DNA of 64,000 nucleotides from Gymnogyps californianus (Eukaryota > Chordata > Aves > Accipitriformes > Cathartidae): assembly GCF_018139145.2 (NCBI RefSeq), contig NC_059477.1, positions 42,779,502 to 42,843,501 of the forward strand, written 5' to 3'. The notes under the pieces were generated by a model. It did no database searches. It saw only the letters and a program-made list of their open reading frames with translations, and was not told where the DNA came from. Below, piece after piece: positions 12,370 through 27,300 of the stretch. Every line of letters begins with the position of its first letter. The first letter of the stretch is position 1. The translations under genes and the position numbers were made by a program.

Positions 12370-15300
12370 GTGAGTGCTATTTATCGTCAGCAAACTTTGG
12401 TTGCCGTGTTTACTGTGTCTGGTCCTGCTGTTGTAGGCAGAGATTTACCTGCCTTCTGATCCTTGGCCTAAAATTACCACAATACATTTTTTTTTTTTTT
12501 TTTAAATATTCCAAACTACATAATGTGCGTTTCATTTTTAGCATCTGTTCAATTCAGTTATCGTCAAGAAATGCCTTGTACCATAGTGAAGGTAAGAGGA
12601 AAGTGGCCTTTTGGTCGTGCGTGCTATTTCGCTGCGGTGAAGCAGCAGCTTCTGCAATGTCAAGATGCGTATTCTGTCCGAGTGCCAACATCCTCAGAGT
12701 CACAGACAGGGAAGTGTGGGAGAGACTCGCTGCAGCTGCTGTCTGTCCTTATCTGCCGATAAATATAGCAGTAGTTTGCACCACTTTTGGTTCCTCAGTG
12801 TGCATATGCATGATTATTCACGAAATCCACTTCCCCTGGAGCACAAGAGAGAACGGTGAGAGAGGAAGCTCTGGCTGGCACCCACATACACCAGCGCCAG
12901 CTTGCACGTTGGCAGCACGTGAAAGGCAGAGGTCGTGACAGTAAGGATGAGCTAGCTGGTTACATGTCCAATATCAACAATACTTCTGTATCCATTTTTT
13001 TTTTAAAGTCTATGGCAAGTGAGTGCTCGTGTCAGAAGTGTGAGAAATTTAAGTCCTATTTTTAATTAGAAAACAAATGCTGGCATGGTCAGTGCGGTCT
13101 CCCTTGCACCGCTCGTGCTCAGTGCCTTGGATCTGACATGATCCTGTTTAGAGGTGAGAGCAGAGCGGGAGGGCTTTCCACCCGGTCACACTGGCCGGTC
13201 TGCTGAGGCCTCTGTTAAGCATCTGTGACACTTTATACTGTTTTAGTGCTGAGCTTTGTGTTAAAGGCCTCTTTGTGCCAGGAATTAGGTGTTAAAGCAC
13301 CCAGTGTGGTGTTTTCTACAGGCTTTGAACACTCTGGTGTCAGTGGCTTGCAGCCCTGATGGCAAGGGCAGGCTTGCACCGTTGAGGGAACAGCAGAATA
13401 AAAAGGTGGTGTGAGTGAGATAGGATGGCCTCTTTCTTGTATTTAAAAAGAAAAAAAAAGTTACAGTGATTCCCTGCAATTTTACTCAAGTTAGCAAGCT
13501 GCTCTCAGTAACTCTCTGACATTTTACAGTTGGTTTTGTTCCTTATTACTGCAGTCCCAGTAAGGACATGTTGGTAGTCACAGTATACATTAAGTGTTCT
13601 CAGATGTACATACAATTTAGTCTATAATTTAACAGAAAGATTTGTCAGTCCTCAACACCCGACTCTTAGTCATTTTTCCCGTGCTCACAGGCAGGGGTAA
13701 TCGTATGTGGGGAGCGGGAGAGTAGCACAGCTCAGTGCAGCCTGGAAGCAAGACAGCGGCTGCAGCCTGCAGCCAGCCACCTTGCTGTGAGCTACGGGAT
13801 TTGTCTACTCTCTTTAAAAAAAAATCATCCCTCATCTTTATTTAAGATATGAAGTGGTGCATTGTAAGGATGTAGTAGGGAATATGCATGTGAGTGTGTG
13901 TCTGTACAAGCCCGGTGAGCTGTGAATATTCAGCATCCATTTGGACGGCCTGTAAGAAAATCCCCTGGTCCTCTCAGGCCATAGGTTGAAGGTAGTGGTG
14001 AAATTTGCTTGAAAAAGGATAAATACATCTTTTTCAGGACTTGCCCAAGTACTAATAAAATCTGCATCTTTGGGCTGCTTCCACCGACTAAGGGCTTGAC
14101 TACATGACAAGCCTAAAGCTAGAAGGGAGAGCTCATGACAAATGATTTGGCAGATCTGCTCCTTCTTGTCGCCATCTGGCCCTAAGGAGCTCCGCGTGCT
14201 GCTGCGAGCGAGAGCGCTTCGGGGGGCGAGCGGGCAGTGCCTCGGGCCCCTGCGGGTTGCACCAGGGTGTGCCCAGGGCAAACATCGCTCCTTTCCACAG
14301 GACGGGATAAAACGAGTGCTGGAGCTCAGGCTCCGGGATGTAACGTTAAAGCTTGAGTAATTCAAGGAGTTGCAACGACTGAACATAAACAAAGAGCTGT
14401 TCCTGCAGGACCTGGCTTTCACGCTGCCCTAAATGGAGAAACTGAGAGCTGTCTGGGAAGCTGTAGCTGGAAGGGGCTGCGGATAATTGCATGGATCGAC
14501 AGGGAGGAAAGAGCAACAAAAAGGCAGAAGTATTTTAGAGAAGGTTCCTGTTGTTGACATTGACTTACTTCATTTTAAAAGCAACTTTCTTAGATTAGTT
14601 TTCTTTGACTTGATAAATTCCTTAGTTGTGTATGTAAGGATCTGAGAAAGGAAATGAGAATTTGGCCCTAACATTGCAAGAGCCAAAGCAAGTAGAACAA
14701 AAGCGCTTTTGAGATAGGGGAGTTTGGCTCTGGGTGATAGGACAGGACAGCAGGGTTCAGCTGGCGAAGGCCAGTATCAGTGCTAGGAGGAACCAGGGTT
14801 TGCCACAGGAACTGGAAAGGGTCCTGCAAAGACTCGAAACCTGAAGTTAGGTTTCCAACTGCATGGATCAGGTTGTTCGTATAAGAGATGGCTGCACACT
14901 GAGAGGTAGGGATGAGGCATCACAGGAGCTCCTGGATGAGTCTTCAGACCGTCTTCCTTCCTCTCTTCCTTGGGGTTATCCCTGTTACCACTCTCACAAC
15001 TTTGCGTTATCTAGGGTTAAAGTCATTTTGGAAACAGAGTGGTTAAAGCTGGTCAGGATCTACATGGGAAGATGTAGCTGAAAGGTTTTGACTGACCTTT
15101 GTTTAACCATTTTGGCTTGTTGTGTCCTTGTGGTCCTGACTCCAAAGCTGGGCAGTACTGGGCAGTTCAGCCAGGAAAGTTTTTATGGCAGCTCAGCGGC
15201 TGCTGGGAGCTCTGGCTGGGAGGAGCAGCCCGGGGCCTCCTGGCCAGACCTGTAGTCAAAGGCCACCATGCAGCAGATGCCTGCCCACGAGTTTATCCTC

Positions 15301-18300
15301 TGGGCCCTGTAGCAGATCACAGAGAACTGGCCAATTTCCTGTAGCAAACTGGTAATCCAGAGAGTGGCCTTCGGTTCTTTCTTCCCACAAAATGACCTAG
15401 AGACGTGGGGTCTCCTGGAGGCTTGTCCAGCAGGTAAAATCAGGTTGCTTTGATTTTATCTTCGATTTGTTCTAGAACTACTGAGGTACTTCCCAGATAT
15501 GTTGAGAAGCTTGGTATTACCCCTGGTGCAGTGTTGCTGGCAGGATAGGGTTATGCCCTTTGAAAACCCAGCAAGGACCAGGCAAACCCTTTCTTAAAGC
15601 AGCTCAGAGGGTGACAGACGTGGTCATCTGTGAGCTGAAAGAGGGTTGGGGACACTTGTGCAGAGCAGGATTTAGCCGTGCCTTATATTCAAGTAAAGGG
15701 CAAACCTTTTGGGGTTTTTAGCCCGATTCCTGCTGCTCTGCAGGAGGTTTCCCCCACTGCTCCTTCTGCTCACCACCCGCTTCGCTCGAGAGCCTTTTCC
15801 TTTCCTTCACTGTGCTTGGACGTGTTTGGATGCCAGCTCCTATGATCTGGTCCCTTGTTCAGTTACCAAACCACAGCTTTGGAAATATGCTTTCTGCAAA
15901 CAACAAAGCGCCTTTTGTGAAAGTCCCCTTTCCTAAGCTAGGGGTTCCAGTTGCAAAATTAATCTCACTTTTACAGGCCGTTTCAGAAACAGCATTGTTT
16001 TCTTAAGAGCTTGTGTGCTTGTACGATGTCTGGCCGTGCGAGCTGGCATGGAAAGCATTCACCAGCACGCAGTAAAGGTAGACTCTGCAGACATGACTTA
16101 ATTTCTGGAACCCGTGTTTGCCTTTATCACAGCAGACAAACGCCCCGTAAGCCCGAATCCAGCACCGGCTTGGAAAAAAGCTGCGGAATAGCGGATCACA
16201 GTTTCCCCTTGTAGTAAACGCGAGGAAATGTGGTCATTCACTGTGTCTGACCCATGGGGCCCCGGGAGAGCCTGCTCCGACCCCGTGCCTGGGGCTTTCG
16301 GGGGGCAGCCGGGGCCGTGCCGTCGCCTCCTCTCATGTGCAGCGGTTCTCCTTGCAGGTGGCCTGCATGCAGTTCATCAACATCGTTGTCCACTCGGTGG
16401 AGGACATGAACTTCAGAGTCCACCTGCAGTACGAATTTACAAAGCTTGGCCTGGACGAGTACTTGGATGTGAGTATGACCTGGGTCTCCAGCGTGGATCT
16501 GCTCCCCCGGCTGGGCGTACGTGCGAGCTGGGCCCACCTGCAGCCATGGTGGGTCCACACCACATCCCCCAGCTCTGCCGCTGCCCAGCTTAGCCTTAAA
16601 CCTCCTTAAACCCCCTCACCCGAGAGTTTTTGGGAGGGCAGAGCAGGGTCGTCCCATAGTCTCTGCTAAAAATGCAGTGCCTTGGCTGCTGACTGGGGGC
16701 TGTGGCCTGGAGCCACCCCTGCAGAAGAAAAATCATCTGCAACTAACTGCAATTACAGACTGGAAGCTAAATTTGTAGCTTCGCCTTATAACAAAGGGAG
16801 GATGAACCGCAGTCGTCCTCGCCCGTGCCACGTCCCTGACCTCCAGCCGCGGGCTGCAGGCCTCGTGTCGGCCCCAGCTCAGGTGTCGCCAGGGTCCCCT
16901 CCATCTCTGTGCGAAAAAAATCCTCCTTTGAGTTTTCTCCTGACAGCCAGCCATTTTCTGGCGTCCTGTGGGAAATGCTCTCTTTCAGAAGAAAGCCGCT
17001 TTTTTATTTCCCCTTTTGCATTTTTTCTCTCTCTCTCTGTCCCTGCCCTTGGGAGCGCACACATAAAAACAGTACTCGTGTTGACGGGGGATTGATTTGT
17101 CCCTGCTGACTTCTGCTCAGCAGTAACCAGAAGAGAGGTTTTTTGCTGTCTGCAAGAAGTGTTTGTACATGGCAGTAATGAGCACAGGTCTGTTTGGGGT
17201 CCCAGGGTGGCCCAAACCCTGCAGTCCATCGGGAACAGGCAGAGCAGTTCAAAGCGTGCTCTGATGTTATCTTTGGAGATAAAGCACGCTCATTTTGAAC
17301 ACAGCAAACCCAACGCAAGGTCAGCGAGAGCAAATCGGAGCATTTGCCCCGGGCCATGCGGCTGCTTCGAACCCAAACACAGGCTTCACCTCTGCCTACT
17401 GGCCACTGAGCTGGTGGCTACCATGGGCAGCAGCAGGGTCGCCCCCACCGGCCGCCTGCCTCGCTGGCCTCACACCGTCCCAGGGCCAGGCGGTGGATTC
17501 AGAGCTTGCGACGGTCAAGGAGCAAGCACGGAGGAAAGCAGTAATACCCTCTGTAGTAACAGAAGATAAGACACTGCTTAACTTTATTTGAAAGCTCTGG
17601 ATGTTTGGTCTTAAAAAAATGACTGTTTATCACTTGTGACCCCAGCTAACATTAAAATGCAAAGTGTTTTCCTGGGTGATGGAAGTGGCTTGAGCTCCCA
17701 CCGCTCTCCCCACCCTGTTTGCTGCCTGCAGCCCTCCTGCTGCAAAGGGCTGCCAGTGCTGAGTGACACCCTTGTCTTCTTGGATTTGCAGAAACTGAAA
17801 CACACGGAGAGCGACAAACTGCAGGTGCAAATTCAAGCTTACCTGGATAACGTTTTTGATGTGGGAGCTTTACTGGAGGATGCTGAAACCAAGAATGCAG
17901 CCCTGGAAAGAGTTGAAGAACTGGAAGAAAACATTTCCCATGTTAGTACCACACTTGGTCATGCTTTGTCTCTGAAGTAGTTCAGAGCCCGCTCTGCGCA
18001 TGGGCTTTGCTACTGCCCATTTTGAGAGGTGGAAGCACAGGCGCAGCGGGGCTACAGCCTTTGGGGTGAGGTTCACTTAGAAAAAGCCTTAGGACGACTG
18101 TGCTTCTGTATCGGGGGAATAATCAGATATTTGGCAAATGAAGGAATTCGGGAGATCTCAGGCAGGTAAACTTCCTGGGTGCTTTCATGCTATATCCTGA
18201 ACCTCATATTCTGCATGTTTTAGTTAATGGGTGCTCCACTTGCTACAAAGATTTGTTCATAAGCCGTTTACTGACCTGATGAGAAAATGTCTTATTCTGT

Positions 18301-21300
18301 CGTTTTATTTACTCTCCTATCTGACACAACCCCCAGCTTCTTACAAAGGAGTAGCGTTGCCTTGTTAATGTGGGGCTTGACACGCCGTTTCCGTGTACGT
18401 CAAGGGACAGTTTGGCCCGTGCTGTGCGATGCCTGCCCATCTAACTGCTAACATGGCCACGGCTGCAGCGCTCGCACACCTCAATAGCATCAGCCGGTTT
18501 ATCCCTCGAAAGCCGGGATGCGCTGGGAAGAGATGATCCCCCATGCTGGGGACCAGCTGAGCAGAGGGTCGCACCCCCCGAGGCCCTGGCACGGCAGCTT
18601 TGCAGCTTCGGAGGCTTCAGCTTCAGTTCGGTTGCGGTTCCAGGTGGAGTCACTTGGCGCGCGGAACCTCTGCGCAGAGTTCTTATGAGCTGGGAAAGCT
18701 AATTTACGTAGAAATTGCAAATTCCTCAGCAATGCAGTACCGGTAAATAGAGCAGATAGCTATCCTGTCTGTGTCTTAAAACACGTTACTGGGCTCAAGA
18801 GGGAAGGGACTGAAAAATAGCGCTGTGCAGGTGCTCAGTGTTTGCTCAATTCAGTGTTTACTCACGGCTTTTGTGTCCCGTACCTTCTTGGTGTCAGTTA
18901 CTTTAGGCCAGAAAACATGGCTTGGCTTTTTTAAAATCAAAGTGTTTTTCCATACTTAAAAAAAAAAATCATAAAAGTGTCATCATTCTCTTACCATTCC
19001 TGTATTGCCATCACTTAGAATAAATATGTTCTTAAAACAACTTGCTGTGCAGTATTTGCCCCTCTGAGGTGCTCTTCTGCTAGAGACAAGCGATTTAGTA
19101 GAAATGGTACTGTTTGCTTCGTAGATCTACTCCTTTTAGCTGTTTAGAAACTTCATGGTTTACTCTGGTGGCAAGTTTTTAAGGGCTTGCTTCTGATTTC
19201 TTGTTACATAAACTAGACTCATCCCAGGAGTATGGGCATAATTTTCTGTCGCGTGTTGACAGAAATACTAACAGAATTACTAATAGAATACTAATAATAG
19301 AATTGCAGAAGTTTTGTCTCAAAAACACAGCAACCAGTGCCACCTCACCACCTCTGTAGCCTCGCCTGAGTCGGTGTCATTGGTGGTGGTGGAAAAAGCC
19401 AACAAGAACTGCGGGGCTTTCAGATCTCAGGTTTGTGGGGCTGGCCAAAAATAAAAATAAATCAAAAGGCAATGGAGGAAAAAAGAAAATAAACTCTTTC
19501 ATTCATTAATAAGCAAATTAGCCTCATTGTGAGAGGTGGTATTTATAGGTTCCACCATTTCAGCATCTGTTGGTTTTGCAACAGTGCCATTGTGGTATTC
19601 TGTGGGGTTTGGGGGTTTCAGCTCTGACTTAGTGTGTATGAAAATAATTGCATTTTAAGTGCTTTACTGTAGCTTTCTTACCTGGTCAGGTTCATAGCTA
19701 CAGTCCAGCCAGGTTACCTGCTGGTCATAGCTGAAGGATAACATTCATCATCAGAGGAACCTTCAGCAGGGCACTCAGAGCCCTCCGATTGCGTGCAGGA
19801 ACCTTTTCTCTTTCCAAAGAAAGACTTCAGGGTTTGGTGGAATTATCAATAATTTACCACGTACCACCGCTCCAACAGGCGTTCCTGACATTTTGGTTGA
19901 GAAAACTACTGTTATCCACTTACATAATCTATTTCTCTTTTGAATAATAGTTATCTGAAAAACTCCAAGATACGGAGAATGAAGCCATGGCGAAGATTGT
20001 GGAACTGGAAAAACAACTTATGCAAAGAAACAAAGAACTAGATGTGATTCGGGTAAGTGCGATGGGAAAGCTCTGGCTGGGTGTCACGCTTCAAGGGAGC
20101 GATCTCCTTTGCGCTTGGTGTATGGGAGGTAATGACTCTTTTAACGGGCCAAGTGACTTCTGTTGGCTTCCTAATTTTGAACCTAGGACAGATTTCAAGT
20201 AGAATTACTAGTGTGTGCACTCAAAGATGGACATAAAACTCTTTGAACGTGCCAGCAAATCAGTGAATGAGTCAGGTACTTCTTGTCGCTCAGGTCTGTA
20301 GCATCTGTGTTTGGAGTTTTGCACGCGTGGTTGGCTGCGGAGGGGCGTTGGAGGTGGACCTGAAGTCCTTCAGACTTGGGCTGCACAGCAACAGGACGGG
20401 AGCAAGTGCCCTGTGTTTGTGCTGTCAAGTGTAGCCAGCTTTCTGTGCACAATCCAGACTCGTTACTTCTTCATGTAGAATTTTAGTAACAAAAATTATG
20501 AATAGAATATTAACTAACTTCAGCCTAAATGTCATCCCAAAGTCCAGCTGCTTCTGGGGTTCCTTCTGAGTATCTGCCCTGGGTACTTGCAGGTACAATC
20601 TCCCCTCCAGATCAGGAGCTCCGTTCCTGCTTCCCTTTACGGGTCAGCATCTGCTCATAGGCACAGTAACCAGCAAGGCGTCAGATACTCTCTGTTGAAG
20701 TCAAAATCGAGGAAGCATACCTACACTATATATTTAAGGCTAGCATAAGAAATGGGAGGCATCATGAAAAAGTGATGATGTGAAATTCTGCACTCCCAGG
20801 TGTTGGTGCCCACAGGTGAGATTTCTCCCAGGACTCAGTACTGTGCACAACCTTGCTGCTACCTTGGGAAAAATACAAAATGAATTCTTCCTCACCAATG
20901 AAGATGTACGGTTTGCTTCAGAGCTCATTGTTAGATAGAGCCTGGCGCAGTGACCGTCCCGTGTCAGGCTGTTCTGTTTCTGGTATTGGTATTCTGTTTT
21001 GTGAGGACAAGTGCAAATCCCTTGTTTCTCTGGCACTCTCAGGAAATCTACAAAGATGCAAATACCCAGGTTCACACCTTGAGAAAAATGGTGAAAGAAA
21101 AAGAAGAAGCCATCCAGCGACAGTCAACGCTGGAGAAAAAGATCCATGAACTGGAGAAGCAGGGAACCATTAAGATCCAGAAGAAAGGTGATGGTGACAT
21201 CTCTATCCTTCCTGTTGCTCTGGCCTCTGGGATGGTGCCGGCAGGCTCAGAGGCTGTGGCTGGCACATGTGTCGCACCGGTTGCTGGAGCTGCATCTTCA

Positions 21301-24300
21301 GTACCATTGCCACCACCTCCGCCACCATTACCTGCCTTAGCAGCGGCATCTGAGGCAGGTAAGAAGCGTTTTGTGCCCGAGAGATGGGCTGGCCAGGAGC
21401 TGGAGGTGGAGTTTGTTGTGCTGGGGACAGTCACAGCAGCCTTATGCTGACAAAAACACCTTCAATTGTAAGGAGCCTGCAGGTCATGGCACCTTGCAGC
21501 AGCCGAGGATGCTGAGGTCCCCCAGCTGTGTTTACACAGCTCATGGGTGGCTCTCATGTTTGTCTGATCAATTTCTGAGCCCTTCAGTTGATAGAAAAAA
21601 ATACTAGCTTCTTTCATTAGAGTAGTTTCCTCCCGTGTTAATACACTGAAGTACTTTGGTGAATGGTCCAAAAAATGCTTGGGCCAGTATAGCGGTGGAG
21701 AGGAGATGTATAGCGGGGGACAAGATGGATGTTGTGACTTTTTCTGCAGGTGCTTGTGACATATCGATTGGAGTTCACGGTAACGCCTCGTTTTTCCTTC
21801 ATTTCGTAGTGCAAAACGGTCCTGTGTTGGTGCCGATGCCACCTCCACCGCCACCTCCACCACCGCCTCCACCACCACCACCACCGCCTCCTCTCCCAGG
21901 TCCATCTTTGGAGACGGCTCCTGCGGCTCCGCTGCCCCCACCGCCCCCGCCATCGGCACCCCCCCTGCCCGGGACAGCCTCTCCCACCGTGGTGTTCAAC
22001 TCAGGGCTTGCAGGTAAAACACCCGTGCATCTCCTCGGCGTGCTGCGCATTGCTGGTAAAGTAAGCAAAGGCAAGGTCAGGGCATGTCAGGTAGAGCGGA
22101 CCGGGTACCGAGGTGGGACTTCATTACTTAGTCACCTAAGTAACACCCATTATCTCTTATTGGTATTATACTTAGAGGGGTTTGTAAAAGGAAAGAGCAT
22201 TTATCAACCAAACGCCTTTGGTTTGGTCTGGAAGAGATGGCTTCTTCAGTGAAACTAAAACTATTGCCAAAAATATTTTTCAAACACGATCATTTTTGGC
22301 TTTAAGCAAACAAAATATGGCTTTGAAAGAAACGCAAAACTTCATGGTTTTGATTTCTTCTGAGAACTTGATGAAGAAATATCTGTGCAAAAAAATGGCA
22401 AACTTTGTGTAATTGTTTGGAAGGAAGAAAAATTTACTGACTGTCTTTAATCATGGTTTTATGCACTTTCTGACATGTGCCAAGCAAGTAAATGCTAATT
22501 GGTATCGCACCGCTCCCCCCCAGGAAATCTCAAGAGCACGATATGAGTCCGGAAAGAGACCGAGGAGCTCTGATTAATAGCTTTTTTTTTTTTTTTTTTT
22601 GAAAACTGATTAAGTATTCCAGCCTTTAAAGTTTCCTCTGAAAACGAAAAGCATCATGGAATTAGAGGGTCCCAGGGTGCATTACAAAAAAAAGACAGCA
22701 CAAAAGGCGTGACACCGCTGAAGTTACGGGCTGATCCCTCCCCGGTGGGTTTGGCAGAGCAGGCAGTGGTCCTGTGGTGTGCGGTGCAGAGTGGCAGGGG
22801 TGCTGGATGTGGCCATGGTGGTGCTGGGGGCACCGGAGCTGCCGCGAGCAGCAGGGGTTGTGCCGCCCGGTGCCCAGACACCGTGCCTTAGCCCAACGTC
22901 CTTGCGGTATTAATTGGGTACAGGAGGAGCGGAGCAAGTGCTGCTTCTGCGTGTGGCTCCTCTCGGCTGCACCGATGGCAGGGGCAAGCCCCCGCAGCCG
23001 AGCTCCTCGCTTAGGTGCTTGGGTGAGATGCCCAAAGCCAGGCAGGGTGGATATTTTGTCCTTCAGTGGGTTAGGAGAGGGAAGGAGAGTGAAAGTGCCT
23101 TTTCTTGATACAATGGCTGCACAGAAAGGAGCGTTTCCCAGGGCCGGAACCTTCTGGGTCCGAGGGGAGTCAGTGAAATAACAAATTTTGCTTTTCTGAC
23201 CATTGCTAACATTTTTTTCTCTATTCTTTCTGCTTCCTGGTAAGATGGGCCAATCAAGCTCTTCTGTAGGTTGCTTTCTGCTAAGTATTTACCTACCTCT
23301 CCGTGTTTCCCCCTGTGCTGTGCCCGTGTGTGTGCCCGTGGACTCGTGTGGGCGATGGGGAGGCGGTGGGGAGGGGGGAGGCTGGTGCAGGGGGCTTGCT
23401 GGCTGGAGCCAGAGCCGGAGCACGCGGTAGCTTTGGGGATGCTGCCAGCCGTCAGGATTTGGCACCCAGGAGGCCCTGATTCCGCAAAGCACTTCAGCAA
23501 GTAATTAAGACATACGGTTTCTTTTGAGCCATCCTCGAGCCGCGCTGTCAGCACCGGTCATGCCGAGGATAGGCTTTTCCCACCGAGGCCAAGCGCTGAG
23601 CTGCGGCAGCTTTCGCTGGCTGCGAGTACCCTCTGCGAGGTCAGGTCCCCAGCCGTGACCGCGTCCCCACTGCGCTGCCGGCAGCGGCACGACTCCTTGC
23701 CAGGGCTCTGTAATGGAGGAGGAAGGGAAATTTTAAGAGATTTTGATTAGCTACATCAGGAACTGGCCCACGAGGCAGTTAGCTTCCTTTCCTGTCCTGA
23801 AATAACCCAGGAGCAGTTAATAATCTATTCTAATGTATGCGCAAGTGGAAAATGGTTTTTTTCATGGGTGTTTCGGATGGAAAAAGTGATTTCTTTTTTT
23901 TTTTTTTTACTTTAGGAATTATTTTGAAGTAACCACATTAATTAAGCAGAGAGTAAAACTCTGTTTAGTTTAGATGAGCAGAAGTTGATCATGTGTGTTC
24001 GTGTCTTCCAGTTGGATAAATATAATTCTCAAAATACACAGCTGAATATTGTGTATGTTCCCTGTTACTTGCTTACGATTCTTTGTTTCAAGCAACTACT
24101 CTTGCCAGTAATTTATTCTTTGTGATGTCCCTGCAAAATGAGCACGACCATGAAAGGGACATGGACACACAACTCGATTCTTGTTTTAAAAGTGGAATGA
24201 CAAAGCGAGAGAAATGTTTTCAGCATTCACCCAGCTCCGGTGCACAACAGGACTGTCCCCTGAAATAGGTCTTCTCTGTCCTGGCAAAAACATACATACA

Positions 24301-27300
24301 GAATCGTTATGGGAAAGTAAAATAATTATTTGCTCAAGTGCTTTGCAGCCTGGGAAGCCAGCCACCTTCTGAAACCGAGAGGAAAAAATCTAGCACCTCT
24401 ACAGAGCATCGAATATTTTGCGAGATTGCTCCTGCTACAGATGCAGGGTAGGCAGGAGTCAGGAGCAAACACTGGACTGAACTGAACCAGACGTGATCCG
24501 TCCTCGGCGGGGGGGAGCGGTGAGCCTGCACGGGCATGCTGCGGGGCTGAGCGTCCCCAGCGGGGACTGTCCCCTGCATGCCTCCCTGCCGCTGACCGCC
24601 GCTGCGGGCTGCATGGCTCTTTTTTCCCAGCACTGGAGAGGAAGGACCAGGGTTTCTGTTTCATGTTTGCAGCTTGGAAAGAAACAGTTTATTTTCTAAG
24701 TAATTCAGGAGCAAAATGTTGATTGATCACTTTAATGAACATCCTGATTTTGTAGCAACTAACAACTTCATGTTTACATCAAGATACAAAGAAATGAGAA
24801 CTGAATTACAGACATTATTCATGTACCTTCCAGACCTGTTAATAGGAATAGAAAAGTGTTGTTTTCCTTGCTCCAACATTGCTTTCTTCTACTCTGTTCA
24901 CAGATTAATGAGAGTAGTCAGTCTTCATTTTCATAGCTTCTCTGTGTGAGTTACTAAATCGTTTACTGGTTCTGCACAGCGCAGGAAGATTAAACCTGTT
25001 ATTTCAACCGTGTTAAAGCTCACGTGTGCTGCAGCCCACCCCCTTTTGCTTTAAAAGACAAACCTGGTGAGAAGCAGCTCTGCCCCATTGCAGCAGGCAG
25101 TGGCGGGGGGCCACTCCCTATTACCAAAACCTTGGGAAAGAGGCTTTTTTTCTTCTTGTCACCTGTTCTGCATTGAGTTTTGTGACACAGATCACAGATC
25201 GGTTGTGCGTGGCTGTGCATCAGCTCACGCAGGGGTGGGGTCTGCAACCAGCAGGACAGGGTTAAATTCGACCACTTTCCATTTTCTGTAGCGTTTAAAA
25301 ATAGCCTGGGCTTTTAAATCAATCCAGACAACGTGCAGTAATAAAGTAATAACACATTTCCTTTAGTGAAGTTTTCACAGCCTCTGGCGTTTAGTCCAGT
25401 TCTGCAGAGGCCGGGCCTGAAACAGCTGAGGGACTGGATGAAAGCCTCTCGGTGCTGTTTGCCTGTCGAGGCAGCAAGATCTTTCCAGTGTGATAATTTA
25501 GCTCTGGCCAATTCTTCCTCCAGTGCTGAAATGCCGACTCGAAAGCTGCAGTCTGGGCACGCGGGGTGTTTTTCAGCGGTTGGGGAATTTGTCATTTCTT
25601 CTCCTCTGCTGTCTTTAGCTGTGAAAATCAAGAAGCCGATCAAGACCAAGTTCCGCATGCCGGTGTTCAACTGGGTCGCTCTCAAACCCAACCAGATCAA
25701 TGGGACGGTCTTCAACGAAATAGATGACGAAAGGATCCTGGAGGTATGAGTGCTGCTTGCTGCCTTCTGCCTCCCACCTCTGTCCGTAACACAAGTGGAT
25801 ATCGGTCTTGGCAGGGATAGATTGCCGCAATTATTTTGGCAAACAGCTCATCCAGTGGCCCCTGGTACCCAGTAGGTCAGCGTGAGCGGCTTGGTTGAGA
25901 ATTAGGGATGGTAGTTGGTAGTATCAAGTATAAAGGGTGCATAGCTGTTGTGTGCATTTGTTTAAAACAGATCAACCAAGGTGAGGGAGATGCATTTTTC
26001 CCAGCCTAAAATCGCTGGTCCGGTCCGTAGGAGTTAGGCTTGGGTGGGTGGCTGCGCGCCAGGGAAGGAAGCCTGAAGCAGCACAGAGCAGAGCTGAGTA
26101 GGCAGGTCTCGCATGCTCCCCGTGCCCTGAAGGTGCACATGGCTGGACAAAGCCTGAGTGCGAACGTGAATATTTTCCTGAACTTTTGAATGTGTCTGGG
26201 GCTATTAGGGGTGGAGGCCAGATTTCCTGCTCACTAACTCAGGAGTGCCTGTTTGTTACGTCCTGCAACCCCTGCTCGAAGTACTCTGCTATAGCCTCAG
26301 CCGCCGCAAGGTTTTTACTGCAGTTCTGGCACGATATTAGGCAGCACGGGTTTTAGTGTTCGCTGCGGGAGGGATAAATCATTTTCTTTCCTTTTTAGGA
26401 TTTAAATGTGGATGAATTTGAAGAAATATTCAAAACAAAAGCCCAAGGTCCAGCCATTGATCTTACTTCAAGCAAGCAAAAGATAACTCAGAAAGGGTCA
26501 AACAAAGTCACGTTACTGGATGCCAACAGGGCCAAAAATCTTGCCATTACTTTAAGAAAAGCTGGAAAGACAGCAGATGAAATATGCAAAGCTATTCACG
26601 TGTAAGTAAAACACTTGTCAGCAAAGAAATCATGTTTAAGATTTACTGTGATTTTTGGTATGTGGAAAGGTTTGGAATTGGCAGTTGATGTAAATGTTTT
26701 TGCATCTGGAAAAAATCCAGGAGTAAGGAGGGAATCATTCTGAATTCCCAGAAATCAGATTCCCTTGAACTAAAATAAAAAACTTGTATCACTATTTAGG
26801 CTTAACAAATTAACACTTCTTTTATTAAAGAAGCTAATTCATGTATAGCCACAGTACGCCATTGCATACTGCATCTCTCACTCTGTTTGCACAGTACTTT
26901 TTGTTATAATGAACACTCAAGAGCCAGAGTATCGGGAAGAGGCAACTATTTTAGTTTGCTCCGTGAAGCACGAGTTTAGTCCAAGTGCACTGGAAGGGTT
27001 TTGCATAGAATTAGGTTTATGTAATGGCCCCAGGCAGTGCCAAACCTCGATGTGATGCAGGTGGACCCGAGGTACGCGGCAGACCCCTGCCGCAGGAGCT
27101 CAGCAAGGGGCTCGGCTGCGCCCCATCCCGCGCTGATACGGACTGCCGACTCCAGCAGCTCCCGGGGACGGAGCGCAGGTGTACCTGCTCCTCAGGGCCG
27201 ATCCTGAATCCATCCAGAAGCACTTAATACTTGTGGCCATGACAAACATCTGCCATTTCTCCGTTAAGGAATATCTGCAAAATTTTGGATGCACGAGCGT

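Noticed and set aside
13838..14422. 585-base open frame on the minus strand inside an FMNL2 intron
   Set aside because: The translation resembles no family I know, composition changes along its length, and there are no splice or regulatory signals; GC-rich sequence at 14170-14300 makes chance openness likely.
14640..14690. GAGAATTTGGCCCTA stretch, similar to one end of sauropsid palindromic repeats
   Set aside because: Too short, with no second arm, so chance similarity cannot be excluded.
21656..22252. 198-codon + frame and the opposite glycine-rich frame over the FH1 exon
   Set aside because: The + frame is the real FH1 exon (21810-22013) extended into its introns; the minus-strand glycine run is simply the complement of proline codons.
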